Notes: generated from the sequence alone by a model not told the origin. 64,000 bases of DNA from Aspidiotus rigidus (GCA_035079385.1 JAVHKY010000025.1:16590501-16654500); one strand, 5' to 3'. Shown: positions 1 to 12,935, counted from the stretch's first letter. Numbers and translations are program-made.

Positions 1-604
1 GAAAATATGGAGACGCGTTCTGGGAACGTGGGGACGAGAACCACATTATTTTCTATAACGTTCATCTTTTTTTCTTTCTCGTTCTTTTCTCGACATGCGG
101 TGATCCGAAAAGCGTACATTTTCTCCGGGCCAGTATATTCTATATACCTTGAACGTACGTGTTTGCTGACTGTTGAGTACAATAGCGATAGTCCGGCCAG
201 AAAAGTGATTTATTTTCGTTTAAACCACGCTGACCGCAGAGACGATTTGGATAAGTGGCACATCCTAACAGTTACACGAAATACGGTCATCCATCCACCA
301 TCCCGATTATGTAATTAGAAGAAACATTCATCTTAAAAGACTAACCGACTTTGATTAATAGCAACAGCTGCTTGTCTCTCCTTTCTAACCCTCTGATATA
401 TTATTTCACCATTTTCCGCTTTTCCGCGCCGCATAAAGAAGGGAAGCAAACAAGTGATTTTTGAGTGGCAGAAATTAGCAATGATTAACGTTACGCGCGG
501 CGTTCTAAGAATGCCAACGAAAATAAATGTACCGAAAATGGGGACCGGGGTTTTCACACTTTCTGAAAAGTCGAGAGTTGAATAAAATCGTCCTTGACGA
601 GTGG
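1..604. other. No gene recognised
   Basis: I see no credible coding exon or repeat here. Short open frames are low-complexity or lack any familiar motif. The stretch ends directly at the poly(A) tail of the LINE that follows. Confidence 0.5.
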
Positions 605-2885
605 GTTTTTTTTTTTTTTTTTTTTTTTTTTCCAGATCTATAATCAAAGCAGATCTTGTGTGTCGCATGTACAGCACCGCCCGTCATCCATTATGGAGTA
701 GGTGCGGGTTGCGTATGCATTTAATATTGTTTCCTCCAACACCGGAATCGACCTTTTCAGGTATAACTTCAGTGAAGGAGGAATGTCCTAGGCGAACCCC
801 CTCTTCTACTCGGCAACTGCCAAGTTGCTTTGGCAACCGCCAAGCTGCAGTGCCCCCCTGGCACGCACAAAAATATAAGAACACTCACAACAACAAACAC
901 CACCACAATGTACAATACAGTAGGTCACTGTTGGAGGATCTTCATCTTCTTCTCCCTTCACAGATCTGGATGTTCATGGTGCACGGGTGTTGAGTAGGCT
1001 ATAGCGTGGTTCTGCATTTGCCTATTCCATTCCTGGTCCATCTTTCTCTTCATGGTGGTGGCCGCAAATGCAGACATGCACCTGGTTCCACGCTTCTTCG
1101 GAACCTAGCATGGTGGGTACCAGGCTACTCGCGTCGAGCGCTTCATCTACCCCGATCTCTTGAAGAGACCGACTAAGCTCGTGCCGCTCACGCCTCCACG
1201 ACTCACACTCAAATAAGGTGTGTTGTGGTCCATCATCCCGCCCTTGGTTACAGTGCAAACACGTTGCCTGCTCAACTTTCCTTAACTTCTCGTGAAGGTA
1301 CTTGTTGAAGCAGCCATGGCCGCTTAACACCTGCGTCAGGTGAAAGTTCAGCTGACCATGGTGTCGATTCATCCACTCATCAAGGTCGCGTATTAGCACA
1401 CGAGTTGTCCATGTGCCCAGCTCACTCTGGGCAATTCTTGCTTTCCACTTTACAGGCAAGGAGCGCTTGGCCTCCTGCTTGACCCGTAAAACTTCTCGGT
1501 TGGTCGTCGTTTTCTTCTTTGCTTCAAACACCACCGCTCTCTCCTAGGCAAGGAGCTCGATTGGTGGTGAACGTGCTAATACACAAAGAGCCTCCGTCGA
1601 GACAGTGCGGTAGGCACTAACACACCTTAGCGCAGCTCTTCGTTGGATCTTTACCATCTCTCTTTTTCGGTATGGTATCTTCATGCAGTCGGCCCATACT
1701 GGCGCACTATACAGGAGGATCGACAAGGCGGTGCTCATCATGATCCTTCTCCTTGCTTCTCTCGGTCCTCCTAGGTTCCTCATCAGGCGGCTTAGGTATC
1801 CAACTACCCGGCCCGCCTTTTCCGCTGCCATCAGGAAATGGTACCTGAAGCTCAGCGTTGAGTCAAACCAGATGCCCAGGTATTTCATTTGCTTCTTGAT
1901 TTCAATTTCCACACCTCGCAGGCGAAAGGTGGGTGGCTTGAACTTCCGACGGGTCGGAATAAAATGGCCTCCGTCTTACTTGCTGCTAGTTCAAGTCCAT
2001 CCGACTCGATCCAACGCGTCACATCCTCTAGGGCCCGGTTTACCCTGCTCTCCACCGCTACAGTTGTTTCGGCGGTGTATACCACCAGGGTGTCATCCGC
2101 ATAGCAGGTAAGCTTAACCCCCGGTGGCAGCTTCGCCTTAAAGATTCCGTTAAATGCGACGCACCACAAAAGCGGCCCAAGGACCGACCCCTGCGGCACC
2201 CCACAAGTGACAGGGCGCTTTACTGTACCAGCAGACGTCTCTGCCTGGATTTCACGGCAGCTAAGATAGCTGCTGATCATCTTGAGCAGGTATGCGGGCA
2301 CTCCTGCGTTCACAAGAGCTTCCAATATCATCGTCCATGGAATTGAATTGAACGCATTTCTTATGTCGAGGCTGACGGCTGCGCAAAACTGACGCATATC
2401 AATTGCTGACTTGGCTATCCTCTTCAGCCAGGTCCCAGCATCTGATGTGCAGCGTCCAGTTTGAAAACCGTACTGGCTATCAGAGATTATATCTCTTTCC
2501 TTCAGATAGTTCTCCAAACGATTGGCTATCACTCTTTCTAGAAGTTTCCCAACATTGTCTAGCAGACAAAGTGGACGATAAGAGGATGGTAGACCAGGTG
2601 GTTTATCCTTCTTATCAATCAACGCTAGCCTGGCTTTCTTCCGCGCACAGGGAACAGTCTCCCAACAATTGCCGCATTGAATGTATCAACAAGCAGTGCT
2701 GGGTCAACTGAATGTATGGCGCTCCAGACTGGATTTGGAATCTCATCCGGGCCTGGAGCCTTCCAATACTTACCCCGCAGTCTATTGACTGCTGCATCAA
2801 CCTCCTCGGTGCCTAGGAGGGATATACCATCCTCTTCTACTATTGGTAGCGTTACCATTGGTGGTGGCTGCATCAGTGTGATACC
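605..2885 (-). mobile_element. R1-like LINE, 5'-truncated copy 1
   Basis: Non-LTR retrotransposon on the minus strand. A 26-base T run at 606-631 is its 3' poly(A) tail, then about 390 bp of 3' UTR, then the end of the reverse-transcriptase ORF. Homology stops near 2885, so the 5' half (endonuclease and ORF1) is absent, as is usual after incomplete target-primed reverse transcription. I did not find a convincing target-site duplication. A second, more decayed copy of the same family lies at 24360-26490. Confidence 0.85.
1022..2873 (-). pseudogene. LINE reverse transcriptase, C-terminal half (broken)
   Basis: Encodes the reverse transcriptase that copies LINE RNA at the target site. In order on the minus strand: the KAPGPDEIPN motif (about 2745), YRPLCLLDNVGKLLERVI (2580), the GVPQGSVLGPLLW motif (2200), the catalytic CYADDTLVVY box (2105), the thumb region, and a C-terminal zinc-knuckle-like CLHCNQG...H....C motif (about 1250), typical of the R1 and related clades. 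The reading frame shifts near 2623 and near 1905 and is closed by a stop near 1541, so it cannot make an intact protein. Assignment to the R1 group rather than a neighbouring Jockey-superfamily clade is inferred from the C-terminal CCHC and the RT motifs. Confidence 0.85.
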
Positions 2886-2889
2886 TCAA

Positions 2890-4290
2890 TCTCTATTTGC
2901 TAGCGATGGATTTCTACTCTTAGCCTCTGATAAATCCAAAATGGTTTATAAATTAGAAGATCTAATTAAAAAAGGCAATGCGAGATATCTACTACTTCTG
3001 GTACATCTCAAAATTCTTCAATTGTTGAATGCTTTAGTAAAAAAGTCATAATAATCAATGGTATGGCCTTGGTGTATACAGTTACTAAAATTGACCAAAT
3101 GATAACTATGAAGGATTTCTATCAGCTTTTTTTACAAAAATTGGTGTGTGACTTGTATTTGACAGATACATTCCAAATTCTTTAAAAAACCTCACTAGAA
3201 GGAAAAGAGCACGCAAAATTTCAACTTACTACAAACACCAGCGAGTAATATTAAACATATTTCATTCAAGGGTCTGTTCAGTCATTTTCAATGAAAAAAA
3301 AAAAAAAACTTATTCAGCTTATTGTTTCTAAAGTTATGGAATACTTTAATACTTCGCCACAGCCCAAAAAAAAACAATTATGGTAACATACAAAAATTTG
3401 ACCGAAGGAAATTGTAACATACCAAAGAATTTGAGAATCCACAGACACAAAGAAGCTGACACACTTATCATTTTGCATGCTTCAACTGTGAAAAAAAGAC
3501 ACTTCTGTTACTGTGATGTTATCAGATACCAATGTTTTAATGCTCTTAATTCATTTTTATGAAAAATGTCTTCCGAGAAATATATTTGTACTGTACGGAT
3601 CAGGTAAGAATCAACAAACCATCCCCTTAGGTCCTATTTGCGCAAGCCTGGGAAAACCTTGATGCCAAGCTTTTCTGGCTTTCCATGCATTCACCGGGAC
3701 CAATGTGAGGGGAAAGTTTTTGGGAAAAACAAAAAATTGGTGTTTTGCTTTTCATCTCCAAGCTGAGGAAAGCGAATTATGTTATTTGAACAACCTGTAC
3801 AATGCTCATTTCAGCCCATCTGTTATGGAAATTTACAAAAATTGTTGTGTCAAATGTACAAAAACAACAAAATAAATACATTAGGAGAGTTGAGATGGTA
3901 TCTCTATTCCAACAAAAGTTGCAAGGCTGAAAATTTGCCTCCCTCTCCTGCCGCATTTGAGCAAAACGTCCAAAGAGCAAACTACGTCTCTTATATATGA
4001 AGTCACTTGACAGAAAGTTTGGCGTTTGTTGACCTTGATCCCAAAGACTATAGTTGGGATGTTGATCCCAATGGTAACTACAAGCCAAAAACTACATCAA
4101 AAATCCAGCTCCTTTAGCTGTAATTGAATTGATTAAATGCGGATGTCGAAAGAAGTGTTTGGGAAAGTGTGGGTGCTTCAGAAATAAAATGAACTGCTCT
4201 GAACTTTGCGCGTGTAATGCAGAATGTGACAACAACAACAACAAGAACGGCGACCTGGAAGATTTTGAGAAAAGAATTCATGGGAAATAA
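2890..4290 (+). pseudogene. Decayed CXC-domain transposon-like gene
   Basis: Remnant of a multicopy arthropod gene type that carries a C-terminal CXC (tesmin/TSO1-like) cysteine-rich domain and probably derives from a DNA transposon. Visible pieces in different frames: KEADTLIILHA (about 3450), AFHAFTGTNVRGKFLGK (3680), LGELRWYLYSNKSC (3885), then a clean terminal stretch from about 4098 with PAPLAVIELIKCGCRKKC followed by GKCGC, C..LCAC and AECDNN, ending at TAA 4288-4290. The CXC cysteines pair as CGC-x3-C, CGC and CAC-x3-C, as expected. At least three frameshifts separate the pieces. The left edge touches the LINE. The exact superfamily is not certain. Confidence 0.6.
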
Positions 4291-6507
4291 AGTAAAATAA
4301 TCATAAGTTAAAAATAATTGTAATATTTATCAGAATTGCTTTGTAAACTGAATCAAACAGCTATTGACTCAGATGTATAATAGTCCCTTTCAGTAAAATT
4401 ACCATAGAAATTACTTTCTATTGAAAATTAATCATTAATCAAATGTTTGCGAGGTAAGAAGAGGGCCCGGGGTTGGAGCTTTTGAAATGAGGATGGGGTG
4501 GGGTGAAGTTGTCTTGATACTCATTCAAAAGGAAATTAAATTCTATTTTTTGTAACCATATATTTGACTGTATGTTTGGAATTTCTCATTAAGAATGTAA
4601 AAAACGTGATTCTTTGTTTTTTTTACCATTTTTTTCAAATTTAAAGCGTGAGGATTGTTCAAAATGAAATTTTGATAAGGAGTAAAGTTGTAGAAGAGAT
4701 ATAATGGAACAATTTTTGTTTGAAAACTTTTTTAAAAAAGTCAATATTTCTCAAGACGAACGAGCTTTTTAGACTTGGGGGGGGGGGTGTACCTCGGAAA
4801 ACAGGCAGTGAGAAAAATGGGCATACAGGCTATATTTGTTTGTCTGGGTATGTAGAACAATAATCAATCATAAAGTTGCTTTTAACAGCCACATTGAGCG
4901 GATTTACAATTAGGACCCTACGTATACTAAGACCGAGATAGATACAATGAAATAAGTATAGGAAAGGCTGGGGATTTTCATGAACTTATTACATTAAAAA
5001 GCTTGGTAGGTCCATCACCCACTTGGAGGCACATCGACCATACTCATCCTACTACACCTCATATAACTAAAAAGAGTACAAGAAAAACTCAATATTATCG
5101 AGTGAAAATGAAAAAAGAAGAACTGAATAATTCTTTCCTCTTTCTCTCGTTTTTCGTTTTTGATACAGCTCCCATTTTATGTTGAGCTCACCTATATTTT
5201 TATACGAGCATCAAAGAAGAGGGGAAAAAATGGAGGAAAATACGTAATAACCTACAAGTCGAAAGTAGGATATTCAAAATACATAGTAGAGTACCGTACA
5301 GCTACGTAGTAAAATTTCTGCTGTTTATATTTTCTTTTGGCAATAGTTTTCCATTGATTATGCTGATGTGAACCGAAGGAAGACGCAATCGAGACGACTA
5401 ACCCCGGGTCATCTCCAAACCTAGAAGTTATCGTTTTTCTTTTTTTTTTCCTCTTGAAAAATAGGTAAAGTAGGCTAGTTCTCCGACGCATGAAGCTGAT
5501 GATTAATGCCTGAACGAATGCAAATATCCCTAAAAAAAATTATTTCATCTCTGTACACTACTATGCGACGAGTAAATAGTTTCTTTTTAATATTCATCTA
5601 TTAGATTGCATTCTTAATTCACTCAACGTTGACTATATTTGTCAGAAAAAAAAAAAAAAAAAAATGCAAGAGCGGGAAAATACTAGAAGTAATTAAAGAT
5701 ATGATTTTAAGAAAATCGCACGAATACATGGAGTATTGTAAAGACTAAATAATATTACGAAGTAATTAATTACCAAGTTAATCGATTTTCAATTCAATTA
5801 CGAGTATACGTACATATTTACCTACACTCAAGAATGAAGATGCTTGTCGCTGTCTCTCCATCAGTCGAGATTGGCGTATTTATTTTCGGATGAAGTCTTG
5901 TTGTCTTTACCCAACGTCGTTATTTAGAGTAAACAAAAGACTCGATTATTAACTTAGATCGGTGATTATTTAAAAGTGATTCATTTCTCGAAGTACGTAT
6001 ACAGGGGTAATGGTATTCGCGAATAAATTAGGAAGATTAAAAATTGTTTTTTTCGCGCTAATTAAAATGTAGATTTTTTCCACGCTATATAAAAAAGAGC
6101 ATTACTTTGTCAATCGACTTCATGAAGTCGAAACAAAGAGAAGATATACTATTCATTGAATTGTTTGTAGACGGGATTCATAATAATTATTAAATTGTAC
6201 TCTAGTTACTATAGAGCACAAGCTCTTACCGTCAGTGCAACAATGTTCCCATACAGACCCCAGACAACTCCGGTAGGTATCGAAGTATGGTCACACAAAC
6301 GTGAATTTCCCAGCCAAAACCAAACTAAGACATTATAAAGATAGATATAATAGGAATTTATGATATATCAACCAAAAACTAAAGTCCAAAGCGAAAAACT
6401 AGTCCGAGTAAGCTGAAAGCCAGCTATTTTGGTAAAGTTGGTAACAAAATCCAAAGAGTCCAAATTTTTTTTATTTGACTTTCTGATTTTGGTTCCCTTT
6501 TTAATTT
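4291..6507. other. No gene recognised
   Basis: AT-rich non-coding sequence with homopolymer runs (G8-10 near 4778, A20 near 5646). Open frames are short and show no recognisable motif. Confidence 0.45.
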
Positions 6508-6509
6508 CT

Positions 6510-6800
6510 ATCTAACACGTAAATGATCTATTCTAATTTTTAGCCCAATCAGGTATTTCAACTTCGGAGATGCATCTTTATCCCATTTCAATGAAATAAA
6601 TTGAATTTCATTCATTATGATTACAGCTCTACGGAGCTCGCCGGAAAATAAAATGAAGTCCGCAAACATCCAGATCCTTTTGCGCATATTGGTGGCAGAA
6701 ATCATTATTTTCTCGAGTCCCGGCAGAAGATGAAAGCCGTGTATGGGGAAAGAGAGTTGAGGCCTCATATGGCCATCTTGTACGGCCATAAATCCTGAAA
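6510..6800 (-). repeat. Dispersed repeat copy A
   Basis: The minus strand of about 6640-6780 matches the plus strand of about 11340-11460. Conceptual translations of both give LPGLEKI or LPPGLEKI, then a WMF word, then GEL or PEL. This shows a shared interspersed repeat in opposite orientations. I cannot tell which element class it belongs to. Confidence 0.45.
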
Positions 6801-6945
6801 ATATGGGGAGGAAATCAGTAGAGACATGACAATGTCAAAACTATTTGTTGTTTTGGAAGTGCTGTGCCGCGATGTGAGAGAGGTTGTAAGAAATTTTGAG
6901 TTATGGTGAAAGATCGGCTAAAATCTCATGTCTGGTAAGAACAGG

Positions 6946-7609
<664 letters not shown>

Positions 7610-8507
7610 TATAGCTTGAAACCTCAAGCGTGATTGGCTTGCATCATCTGCTCAAATGCACTCTAAATTAATGCTAATTGCTATATTTGTTCTTGAAGGT
7701 TACGCCCGTAGGTAGTGACATTTAATTTTGCTAACTTTCTACTGTCTAAAAATTAGATATAAAATGGAGGTGAGTTTATGCCTCTGGCTTATTATGAAGC
7801 CTAATTAAAGGTAATTGCTTAAAAAATTATTTTTGAGAATAAGAGTGCACAGGAAGAGATACTCCAACGGGTAAATAAAATGGTTCATCAAGAAAATTTG
7901 CAAAAACCGCCTCTTTGAAGTATCCCAACAGTAACTTGAGAAATCGGAATAATTCAAAAAATATGAAGCTTCTTCAATTTAAAACGAGTCGTACAGCATA
8001 CTTAACACTCCAAAGATGGATAAAGTTAACTAAATTTTATCAATTATCAATTTGAATCGTTCTCTGGCCTGCGGTAGAACAAAAATCCGGCAACGTTGTT
8101 TTTTCTAATCTAGCTATCTTCACTCGTCCAGCCAAAAACAAACTAGGTAGCTTTCATTCTGTTTTCAATTGTTTCTATTATTATGGTCTTCTACATGAAA
8201 AACATTCAATCTATTTTTTTCTCGAATCGAATGTTTTAATTTTTATGATTTAAAAGTATTTCAAAGTTGTCCTGTAGTAATCTCAACGTCATTTTGCAGT
8301 TCTACAGCGATTTGATTAATTTTGGACCTATCAAATGGACTATATAACTAAATCTATGTACCGGTAATTCCTCACTGAACGTGTTTACTGTGAGCGTTTT
8401 CAACTTTTCAGTGTCACCATCTACTCCTTGCCTATCAGTTTAGGTTATTCTTCACATCAGTGACTTAACTTCTACATGTGAGAGTAAGAACTGTCCAAAG
8501 ATCTGTA
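7610..8507. other. Upstream region of zinc-finger gene
   Basis: No coding signal. Possible splice acceptors lie near 8411 (AACTTTTCAG) and 8459 (CTTCACATCAG), so a 5' untranslated exon of the following zinc-finger gene could be upstream. I could not place its promoter. Confidence 0.3.
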
Positions 8508-9887
8508 ATGTCGACTCCCATCTCCTACCAAAATTTGAGAAATCGATTTGAGTGTAATACCTGTGGAAAAACGTTTATCCAGAAATACCTTCTGCAGAGG
8601 CATATGTTAATCCATGAATCCAACCCAGAACTGAAATATCAATTCAAGTGCGATATTTGTGGAAAACAAACTGTAAGGAAATGCGACCTAGCAAAGCATA
8701 TGTTGATCCACGAATCTGATCCAGACTTAAAGTATCGATTTATATGCGCTATTTGTGGGAAGAATTCAGCAAGGAAATGTGATCTAACAAAGCATATGTT
8801 GATCCACGAATCTGATCCAGATTTAAAGTATCAATTTATTTGTGATATTTGTGGTAAAAAATTTACACAAAAGTTCAACTTGACAATGCATATTTCAACC
8901 CATGATTCTATCCCCAACAGTCAGAATCAATGCCAGTACAATGTTTGTGGCAAAAAATCAAGTCACAGAGGTAATCTGAAGATGCATATGTTGATCCATG
9001 AAACTAACCCTGATCTGAAGTATCAATTTAAATGTAATATATGTGGAAAAAAATTTACACGGATAGGCAATCTGAAGACGCATATGGTGGTCCATGAATC
9101 CAAGCCCGCTCTGAACTACCAATTTAAGTGCGATATTTGTGGAAAACAAACTGTAAGTAAATGCAGCCTAGCAAAGCATATGTTGATCCACGAATCTGAT
9201 CCAGATTTAAAGTATCGATTTATGTGTGATGTTTGTGGGAGAAGATTTACGTGGAAATACGTTCTAAAGAGTCATATGTTAATTCATGAATCTGATCTAA
9301 ATCTGAGATATCAATTTGAATGCGATATTTGTGGAAAGAAATTTACACAAAAGAGCGCTCTAAGGAGCCATATTTCAATCCACGAATCTGATCCAGATTT
9401 AAAGTATCAATTTATATGTGATATTTGTGGGAAAAAATCTACAAGGAAAGGTGACCTAACAAGGCATATGTTGATCCACGAATCTGATCCAGATTTAAAG
9501 TATCAATTTATTTGTGATATTTGTGGTAAAAAATTTACACAAAAGTTCAACTTGACAATGCATATTTCAACCCATGATTCTAACCCCAACAGTCAGAATC
9601 AATACCAGTGCGCTGTTTGTGGCAAAAAATCAACTCAGAAAGGTCATCTGAAGATGCATATGTTGATTCATGAATCTAATCCCAATCTAAGGTATCAATT
9701 TAAATGTAATATATGTGGAAAAAAATTCACATGGATAGGCAATCTGAAGAGGCATATGGCGGTCCATGAATCCAAGCTCGATCTAAAATACCAATTCAAG
9801 TGCGATATTTGTGGAAAACAAACTGTAAGGAAATGCAACCTAGCAAAGCATATGTTGATCCACAAATCTGATCCAAATTTAAAGTAG
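8508..9887 (+). CDS. C2H2 zinc-finger protein, 14 fingers
   Basis: Putative nuclear DNA-binding protein made almost wholly of C2H2 fingers. The first ATG is at 8508; an upstream ATG at 8476 is followed at once by TGA. Fourteen units of 32 residues (96 bp) follow, each of the form F.CDICGKKF...L..HM.IH with an unusually long linker such as ESDPDLKYQ instead of the usual TGEKP. Fingers 3-7 (about 8741-9210) reappear as fingers 10-14 with 672-bp spacing, so a seven-finger block was duplicated. Finger 5 has lost its first cysteine (Y-N-V-C where its duplicate has C-A-V-C). No KRAB, ZAD or BTB domain is visible in this exon. The ORF ends early because of a 4-bp insertion. Confidence 0.8.
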   Translation: MSTPISYQNLRNRFECNTCGKTFIQKYLLQRHMLIHESNPELKYQFKCDICGKQTVRKCDLAKHMLIHESDPDLKYRFICAICGKNSARKCDLTKHMLIHESDPDLKYQFICDICGKKFTQKFNLTMHISTHDSIPNSQNQCQYNVCGKKSSHRGNLKMHMLIHETNPDLKYQFKCNICGKKFTRIGNLKTHMVVHESKPALNYQFKCDICGKQTVSKCSLAKHMLIHESDPDLKYRFMCDVCGRRFTWKYVLKSHMLIHESDLNLRYQFECDICGKKFTQKSALRSHISIHESDPDLKYQFICDICGKKSTRKGDLTRHMLIHESDPDLKYQFICDICGKKFTQKFNLTMHISTHDSNPNSQNQYQCAVCGKKSTQKGHLKMHMLIHESNPNLRYQFKCNICGKKFTWIGNLKRHMAVHESKLDLKYQFKCDICGKQTVRKCNLAKHMLIHKSDPNLK

Positions 9888-10077
9888 ATATCAATTTATA
9901 TGTGATATTTGTGGGAAAAGATTTATGATGAAAAGCATTCTAAAGAGGCATATGTTAATCCATGAATCTGATACAGATTTGAGAAATCAATTCATAAGCA
10001 AGATTTGCAGAAAAAAATTTGCACTGTAAAAGAATCTGAGTAGCCATGTTATAACCCATGTATCTAGACCAAATTAA
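9888..10077 (+). pseudogene. Out-of-frame fingers 15-16 of the zinc-finger gene
   Basis: Relative to the other repeats, four extra bases at about 9887-9890 create TAG and shift the frame. Directly after, in the shifted frame, a complete finger reads FICDICGKRF...L.RHMLIH, then a decayed one with FISKICRKKF and an in-frame stop. Thus the ancestral protein had about two more fingers. Confidence 0.75.
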
Positions 10078-11220
10078 AGTTACTTATCTATCACCATTCT
10101 GAGCTGATAATGCATACCTAATATATTCTTACCTTCAATCAATAATGAATGGAAAGTTCCAGTATTTGAGAGAGTACATACAACAATTTTAATAATACTT
10201 ATAGTGATTTCTGATCAATGTCATCTAGTTTAGCTGTATAATTTTTTTTTGTAATATTATAATATAAGTAGGTACCTGTAATGTGACTAACACTTAGGTA
10301 TTCAACTGGTATGGGGTATTTTTGAGGAACTAGCCGCAATGGTTCATGAAATGTTGATATAATTATGACACACTGATAAGTTCAAGTGAAATTTTGTAAA
10401 TAGGAAACAGTTTTTTTTAGCAACCTCTACTTTTATGTACTGAGTATTTCTGTTTATCAGTCAAGTTTTTATTTTATACTACAGATTGTTATAAATTATT
10501 ATCTTCCATGACTTCCATAATGATGTTACCTTGAATAGCATGCACTTACAGATTTTTTCTAATTGTTCTCAATAACCTTTCCTCGAATCGTTTTTATTAC
10601 AGAGATTTATTCATTTTCAGCAGTTCTGTTTTTGTGACTACAAATGTAGATACTCTAACTGTCTAAAAATATTGACCAAGGTACACCAGTTGGTAAACCT
10701 CTCCCACTAATGAAAGAATAATATGAAAGGGGTGGCAATTATCAAATTTTGAATTTGAAACAAGTTCTTAGTGGATTGCTTGGTAACAAAGATCATATTT
10801 CTTCTTCCAAAATTTGTTCTTTTTCACAATTAATAAGCAACCTGTAATATAGAATTGACAGGTGACATACTATTCTACTTCCTCACAATTTGAGTATTAT
10901 GAATTATTTTTCTGAACGCTTTCAGCCCTTAGGCAGCTCTGGAGCTTATCAAGGTATAAGCTTTCAACATTGTGGAATTAATTTTTGAAAATCTATTTTG
11001 AATATAAAGATTTCATGCTTCTCAAATACCCGCAATATTTATTTACCCAATGCGAACAAACATTGTGATAAAATGGCTTGACTTTCCATCTCAGGCGACT
11101 AATTCTCTGGTGAGCTTTTCTTTTCCCATTTATTGGCTTGGAACCCTAGTAAGAGACTATTGTGTATAACAACAGCCAAACAATTATAATGATCTGCATC
11201 AAATTTTTGGTCTACATCAC
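10078..11220. other. No gene recognised
   Basis: AT-rich sequence, probably containing the 3' UTR of the zinc-finger gene at its left end. No motif or repeat was recognised. Confidence 0.4.
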
Positions 11221-11224
11221 TCAT

Positions 11225-11599
11225 GTTCATCAAGGGAGGGAGGGATTATCGTACAAAATTCTGTCAATTTTCAATGGGTGTTGAGAAGTGTCATGTGAGA
11301 AATCTTCAGAATGCCTCGGCCCTCTTTCCCTATACTGCGTTTTCGGGCAATGAGAGCTTTGACCTTCCGCCAGGACTTGAGAAAATTTTGAGTTCTGCCA
11401 TCAATACACACAAAAAGGTGTGGATGTTCCTTGAATTCACTGGAGAGTCCCCTGAGCTCACCTGTTTCCAAAGTTTGAGAGGAAAAATGAAATATGATCT
11501 GCATTTTTGGCCACATCGCATGAAAATTTTGAGTTTCATGACATCCGGTGTAGATTCAGACTCCAGTTTAAAAAATTATTACGAAAATTGATATAATTC
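11225..11599 (+). repeat. Dispersed repeat copy B
   Basis: Contains the stretch matching the inverted copy near 6640-6780 (LPPGLEKI word, then WMF, then a GESPEL word). The 122-residue open frame here may be fortuitous or the remains of an element protein; its function is unknown. Confidence 0.4.
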
Positions 11600-11783
11600 A
11601 AAAGCTAGAACATCTCAGTCAGGTAGGTAGTGCTTACGATCACTTTTTCGAATCAATAGAAAAAATTGGGAATTTCTGTTTTTAGCTCATGTTAATTTAT
11701 TTTTTTGATCGAAATCTCGTGGCACACCTAAAGTGGGCTTGCGTCACAGGAGTGTGCCGCGGCACACCGGTTGAGAAACACTG
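11600..11783 (+). mobile_element. hAT-like element 3' end, copy 1
   Basis: Ends with the palindromic GTGTGCCGCGGCACAC block and GGTTGAGAAACACTG, the inverted form of the CAGTGTTTCTCAACC termini found on many hAT elements. The preceding 170 bp are homologous to 15096-15267. Only one terminus is present, so this is a 5'-deleted fragment. Confidence 0.5.
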
Positions 11784-11791
11784 CATTAGAC

Positions 11792-12935
11792 GATGGAGAG
11801 AACTTTACTGAGGAACTCGTGACATATTGTGGACTCGAGATGAAAGATTGATTGCAGTCTCACGTATGATTGAGGCCGTCAAAGAAAAAAATTATCTTAG
11901 CGATGGAGGGAATGGGAAAAGCTCTTGTATGGACTCGCCGAAAATTCTCGTTGTGTTGAGAGATCGAAAGTAAAACGTTACCGGAAAGTTTGTCTCCTAT
12001 TGTGGATTCGCCGCGAAAGATTGACTTCAGCCCCAGGGAGCGGTCAAATGTGCAAAAGTTTTCGTTGTGTTAGACGGTGGAGGGGGGAATGTTATCGAGA
12101 AGCTTGTCTTCTGTTGTGGACTCGTGTGACAGATCGACTACAGCTTGGCTTATTGGGTGTCTACCGATCCCGAAAACCCCGGAACCGCGAAGAAGTCCTG
12201 GATTCTGCGAAGAAGGCCCGGAAATACAGATTGCCCCGGAACTCAGCTTGGTCAACTCGATTTTTTTTTCCAAATCTATTTGAAAAAATTGTTTTATGGG
12301 AAATTGGTGAAAAAATGTGTTAGAAAGATCCCGAAAAAGTCTGATCAAGTCTCCGAAAGACCCCGGAAAGTCCCGGCTTTTCATTTTACTATTCGTTTTT
12401 CAAGCGATGGACAGCTGGCCAATGTTACCGAAAAGATCGTCTCCTGTTATAGACTCGCGGCGAGAAATCGACTGCAACCCCGCTTTTGATAGAAATTTCC
12501 GTTGTAATCGTGTTGAGCGATAAACAGAAAAATGTTACAGAAAAGGTTGTCTTCTGTTGTGGAGTCGCGAGGAAGGACCGACTGCATCCCCATGTGTGAT
12601 TACGGACAAGTGTGCAACACCTCTCGTTATGTGGAGCGAGGGAGGGGAGAATGATACCGAGAAGATCGTCTTCTGTTGTGGACTCGCATCGAAAGATCGA
12701 CTACAGCCCCGCGTTTGATTGAAGCTGACGAACATGAAAAATTCTCTTTGTGGTAGGCGATGGAGGAAATGTGATTGAGAAGCTCTATATGGACTCGCGG
12801 TGAGGGATTGACTACAACTCTGCGTTTGATTGAAGCGGGCAAACTGCGAAACTTCTCATTGTACTCTGAATCTTTACTAGGAAACTCGTCTCCTACTTCA
12901 TACTCAAGGGGGTAAATCAACTCCTGTCCCGATTC
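11792..12935. repeat. Degenerate minisatellite, about 115-bp unit
   Basis: About nine diverged tandem units recur, each with a core like GTCTTCTGTTGTGGACTCG, then AAAGATCGACTACAGC and a CCCGCGTTTGATTGAAG-like block. Units begin near 11792, 11902, 11965, 12073, 12404, 12517, 12634, 12757 and 12872. A non-repeat piece of about 255 bp (12146-12403) interrupts the array. Short ORFs here are repeat shadows. Confidence 0.75.

Noticed and set aside
8508..9887. Regular 96-bp repeats as a possible CRISPR-like or satellite array
   Set aside because: The unit is a C2H2 finger codon repeat with conserved Cys/His positions in an open frame; there are no short repeats with unique spacers, and the genome is eukaryotic.
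12070..12523. Overlapping frames of 68-114 residues
   Set aside because: They lie in the 115-bp minisatellite and its interruption and change with the repeat register.
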